From Clostridiales bacterium (GTDB lineage Bacteria; Bacillota; Clostridia; Lachnospirales; Lachnospiraceae): a stretch of DNA of 34,460 nt. The stretch lies in assembly GCA_012520655.1 (NCBI GenBank), contig JAAYNW010000048.1, forward strand, positions 1-34,460, read 5' to 3'. Position 1 is the stretch's first letter; each line of letters starts with the position of its first letter. The position numbers and the translations under genes are program-made. Shown piece by piece: positions 31,731 through 34,460 of this stretch. The notes under the pieces were generated by a model. The model made no database searches and was not told the DNA's origin. It saw nothing but the letters and a program-made list of their open reading frames with translations.

Positions 31731-34358
31731 ATGGCAAAGTGGGTGTACTTATTTGAGGAAGGCAACGCGGACATGAAAAACCTTTTGGGAGGAAAAGGAG
31801 CGAATCTGGCAGAGATGACAAGACTCGGACTTCCCATTCCGCAAGGATTTACAGTGACTACAGAGGCGTGTACGGATTATTATAAGCAAGGAAAGCAGAT
31901 CGCCTCAGAAATTGAAACTCAGATTTTTACAGCATTGGATGAACTGGAAAAGAAGCAGGGGAAGAAGTTCGGGGATACGGAGAATCCGCTTCTAGTGTCT
32001 GTACGTTCGGGAGCGCGAGCTTCCATGCCGGGCATGATGGATACTATTTTGAATTTGGGACTTAATGACGAGGTAGTGGAAGGCTTTGCAAAAAAGACGG
32101 GCAATCCAAGATTTGCATACGACTCCTACAGGAGATTCATTCAGATGTTCTCAGATGTAGTTATGGAAATTCCCAAACCCAGATTTGAAAAAATATTAGA
32201 AGAGATGAAGGAAACCAGAGGCGTTCAAACGGATGCGGAACTGACAGCGGAGGATCTGCAGGAAGTCACAGCTCGCTTCAAACAGGTTTATAGAGAAGAA
32301 AAGGAAGAGGATTTTCCGCAGGATCCGAAAAAGCAGTTGATGGAAGCTGTAAAAGCGGTATTCCGTTCATGGGATAACGAACGTGCGATTGTTTACCGTC
32401 GGATGAACGATATTCCGGGAGACTGGGGAACTGCGGTTAACGTACAGGCCATGGTATTCGGAAACATGGGAAATACTTCGGGAACCGGCGTTGCATTTAC
32501 AAGGAATCCTTCGACCGGTGCGAAGGGAATTTTCGGAGAATACTTGATAAATGCGCAGGGAGAGGATGTGGTAGCGGGAATCCGTACACCGCAGCCTATT
32601 ACGAAGCTTCAAGAGGATTTACCGGAGTGTTATAAGGAGTTTTTGGAAATTGCCAACCGATTAGAGAACCATTACCGCGATATGCAGGATATGGAATTCA
32701 CTATAGAGAACGGCAAACTATTCTTTTTGCAGACGAGAAGCGGTAAGCGCACGGCGGGAGCTGCTCTGCAGATAGCCTGTGATCTGGTGGACGAGGGCAT
32801 GATCAGTCCCCGTGAAGCAGTTCAGAGAATAGAAGCGAAATCCTTGGATCAGTTACTTCATCCGAACTTTGACGAGGAAGCCTTGAAAGCGGGTCAAGTA
32901 ATCGGACAGGCTCTTCCGGCATCTCCGGGAGCGGCAGCAGGAAAAGTATATTTTAATGCGGAGGATGCGGTGCTGGCCCATGAAAGAGGCGAAAGAGTCA
33001 TCTTGGTGCGGCAGGAGACTTCTCCCGAGGATATCGAAGGAATGCACGCAGCAGAGGGTATTCTGACAGTGAGAGGCGGTATGACTTCTCATGCGGCAGT
33101 TGTGGCAAGGGGAATGGGAACTTGCTGCGTATCAGGCTGCGGAGAGATTACTATCGACGAAGCAGGAAAGACTTTTGAGCTGGGCGGATGCAAATTCACA
33201 GAAGGGGATTACATTTCGCTGGATGGCTCTACCGGCAAGATCTATAAAGGATATATCAAAACCGTGGAAGCAGGCATAACCGGCAACTTCAGCCGTATCA
33301 TGGCTTGGGCGGATGAGTTCCGTACCCTGAAAGTACGGGCCAACGCGGATACTCCGGTGGATGCTGCCAATGCAATAAAATTAGGAGCAGAGGGAATCGG
33401 ACTTTGCCGGACAGAGCATATGTTCTTCGAACCCGATCGCCTTCCTAAGATACGTAAGATGATATTGTCGGAGACAGTGGAGGCCAGAGAAGCAGCCTTG
33501 GCGGAATTGATTCCTTTCCAGAAAGGAGACTTCAAGGGATTGTATGAGGTGATGGAGGGCAGACCGGTAACCATCCGTTTCTTAGATCCGCCGCTTCATG
33601 AATTCGTGCCCACGGAAGAGAAGGATATCGAGCAGATGGCGCTTGAGATGGGCCTTTCCGTTGAGAAAGTGAAGGCAACTTGCGATGCACTTCATGAGTT
33701 CAATCCGATGATGGGACATAGGGGATGCCGCCTGTCCGTAACTTATCCTGAAATTGCAAGAATGCAGACAAGGGCTGTAATGGAAGCTGCCATTGAAGTG
33801 GAAAAAGATAAAGGCTTTTCTATCGTACCGGAGATTATGATTCCTCTGGTTGGAGATAAGAAGGAATTGAAATATGTAAAAGATGTGGTTGTTGAGACGG
33901 CTGAAGCCGTGAAAAGAGAGAAGAATTCGGATATCAGTTATCAGATAGGAACGATGATAGAGATACCACGAGCGGCTCTTCTGGCGGATGAAATTGCGGA
34001 GGAAGCGGCGTTCTTCTCCTTCGGAACCAACGACTTGACACAGATGACCTTCGGCTTTTCCAGAGATGATGCAGGCAAGTTCTTAGCAGCATACTACAAG
34101 AGTAAAATCTATGAATCGGATCCTTTTGCAAAGCTGGATCACAATGGCGTAGGGCAATTGATAGAGATGGCAGCGCAGAAGGGAAGAAAGACACGCCCTG
34201 AGTTAAAACTGGGAATTTGCGGCGAGCATGGCGGTGATCCGTCATCCGTGGAATTCTGCCACAACGCCGGACTCAATTACGTGTCCTGCTCACCGTTCAG
34301 AGTGCCGATTGCAAGGCTGGCAGCAGCTCAGGCAGCTATCGCCGAGTCACGTCAGTAA
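31731..34358 (+). CDS. ppdK: Pyruvate, phosphate dikinase
   Basis: An 875-residue cytosolic enzyme that interconverts pyruvate, ATP and phosphate with PEP, AMP and pyrophosphate; in anaerobes it often serves glycolysis or gluconeogenesis. The N-terminal nucleotide-binding domain starts LLGGKGANLAEMTRLGLPIP and has VSVRSGARASMPGMMDTILN. The central phosphohistidine domain has His454 in GGMTSHAAVVARGMGTCC. The C-terminal PEP/pyruvate barrel has FLDPPLHEFVP, GHRGCRL, FFSFGTNDLTQM and Cys830 in GICGEHGGDP. It is full length. GAAAGGAAAG precedes the start at a short distance. A separate promoter and a 5' hairpin suggest its own regulation, and no PPDK regulatory protein gene is adjacent. Confidence 0.97.
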   Translation: MAKWVYLFEEGNADMKNLLGGKGANLAEMTRLGLPIPQGFTVTTEACTDYYKQGKQIASEIETQIFTALDELEKKQGKKFGDTENPLLVSVRSGARASMPGMMDTILNLGLNDEVVEGFAKKTGNPRFAYDSYRRFIQMFSDVVMEIPKPRFEKILEEMKETRGVQTDAELTAEDLQEVTARFKQVYREEKEEDFPQDPKKQLMEAVKAVFRSWDNERAIVYRRMNDIPGDWGTAVNVQAMVFGNMGNTSGTGVAFTRNPSTGAKGIFGEYLINAQGEDVVAGIRTPQPITKLQEDLPECYKEFLEIANRLENHYRDMQDMEFTIENGKLFFLQTRSGKRTAGAALQIACDLVDEGMISPREAVQRIEAKSLDQLLHPNFDEEALKAGQVIGQALPASPGAAAGKVYFNAEDAVLAHERGERVILVRQETSPEDIEGMHAAEGILTVRGGMTSHAAVVARGMGTCCVSGCGEITIDEAGKTFELGGCKFTEGDYISLDGSTGKIYKGYIKTVEAGITGNFSRIMAWADEFRTLKVRANADTPVDAANAIKLGAEGIGLCRTEHMFFEPDRLPKIRKMILSETVEAREAALAELIPFQKGDFKGLYEVMEGRPVTIRFLDPPLHEFVPTEEKDIEQMALEMGLSVEKVKATCDALHEFNPMMGHRGCRLSVTYPEIARMQTRAVMEAAIEVEKDKGFSIVPEIMIPLVGDKKELKYVKDVVVETAEAVKREKNSDISYQIGTMIEIPRAALLADEIAEEAAFFSFGTNDLTQMTFGFSRDDAGKFLAAYYKSKIYESDPFAKLDHNGVGQLIEMAAQKGRKTRPELKLGICGEHGGDPSSVEFCHNAGLNYVSCSPFRVPIARLAAAQAAIAESRQ

Positions 34359-34386
34359 AGAAAGCAAGCTGTTTTTTGGGAACTTT

Positions 34387-34406
34387 TGAAATCTCCAAAG
34401 ATTTCA
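34387..34406 (+). other. Hairpin downstream of ppdK
   Basis: TGAAATC (34387-34393) and GATTTCA (34400-34406) pair perfectly around six bases. There is no T-run after it on the plus strand, so terminator function is doubtful. The remaining 50 bases to the window end hold nothing recognisable. Confidence 0.3.
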
Positions 34407-34460
34407 TGAGACAAAGTATGAGGATTTATCATCCGGAAAATACTTTCCATTACCCAGAAA

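Overview
The window looks like chromosome of an anaerobic, low-to-middle-GC Firmicute, most likely a Lachnospiraceae-type clostridium. Supporting features are a domain-permuted, membrane-anchored GH3 glucosidase, a LytTR/GHKL sensor pair, a Csp-like S8 peptidase, pyruvate phosphate dikinase, a yjdF riboswitch, ferredoxin-tailed oxidoreductases and many strong AGGAGG ribosome binding sites. No tRNA, rRNA, CRISPR array, transposase or prophage gene was seen. Family calls rest on motif reading; no database search was possible.

Layout. 1-2.5 kb: a DUF2156 protein and an M18 aminopeptidase that ends at a clear terminator. 2.5-4.3 kb (minus strand): a 588-residue choice-of-anchor-A protein with a long Cys-Pro repeat and no signal peptide. 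Its leader can fold into a possible pseudoknot. 4.6-8.9 kb: a permuted GH3 enzyme whose 3' end runs out of frame into the tail of a LytTR response regulator, followed by an intact GHKL histidine kinase. This looks like a deletion scar. 9-10.7 kb: an S8 peptidase. 11-17.4 kb: a tight seven-gene catabolic operon of SDR dehydrogenase, three-part polar amino acid ABC importer, carboxymuconolactone-decarboxylase-like protein, M20 amidohydrolase and serine-dehydratase-like Fe-S enzyme. 17.4-18.2 kb: yjdF riboswitch and yjdF. 18.2-19.3 kb: a ketopantoate-reductase stub and an AT-rich NIF3-family gene with terminator. 19.35-22.8 kb: an Rrf2-type regulator with promoter and 39-bp palindromic operator, overlapping a YhgE/Pip membrane protein gene. 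22.8-23.9 kb: a GH5 endoglucanase-like enzyme without signal peptide. 24-25.6 kb: a MerR-type promoter, an aldo/keto reductase with ferredoxin tail and a broken flavodoxin gene. 25.7-31.5 kb: a GntR/FadR regulator divergent from a four-gene operon (DUF5692-like membrane protein, hypB, 916-residue Fe-S flavoprotein, hypA). 31.5-34.4 kb: ppdK.

The most promising candidate for an undescribed system is the GntR-DUF5692-HypB-flavoprotein-HypA locus. It encodes two nickel-insertion factors but no hydrogenase subunit and no hypCDEF. Two near-identical TGGT-N3-ACCA operators, one in each divergent leader, tie the regulator to the operon. The reading that it matures or powers an unrecognised nickel or redox enzyme is an inference. 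Other points of interest are the GH3/LytTR junction, the Cys-Pro surface protein with its structured leader, and the seven-gene operon, which may degrade an acylated or modified amino acid.
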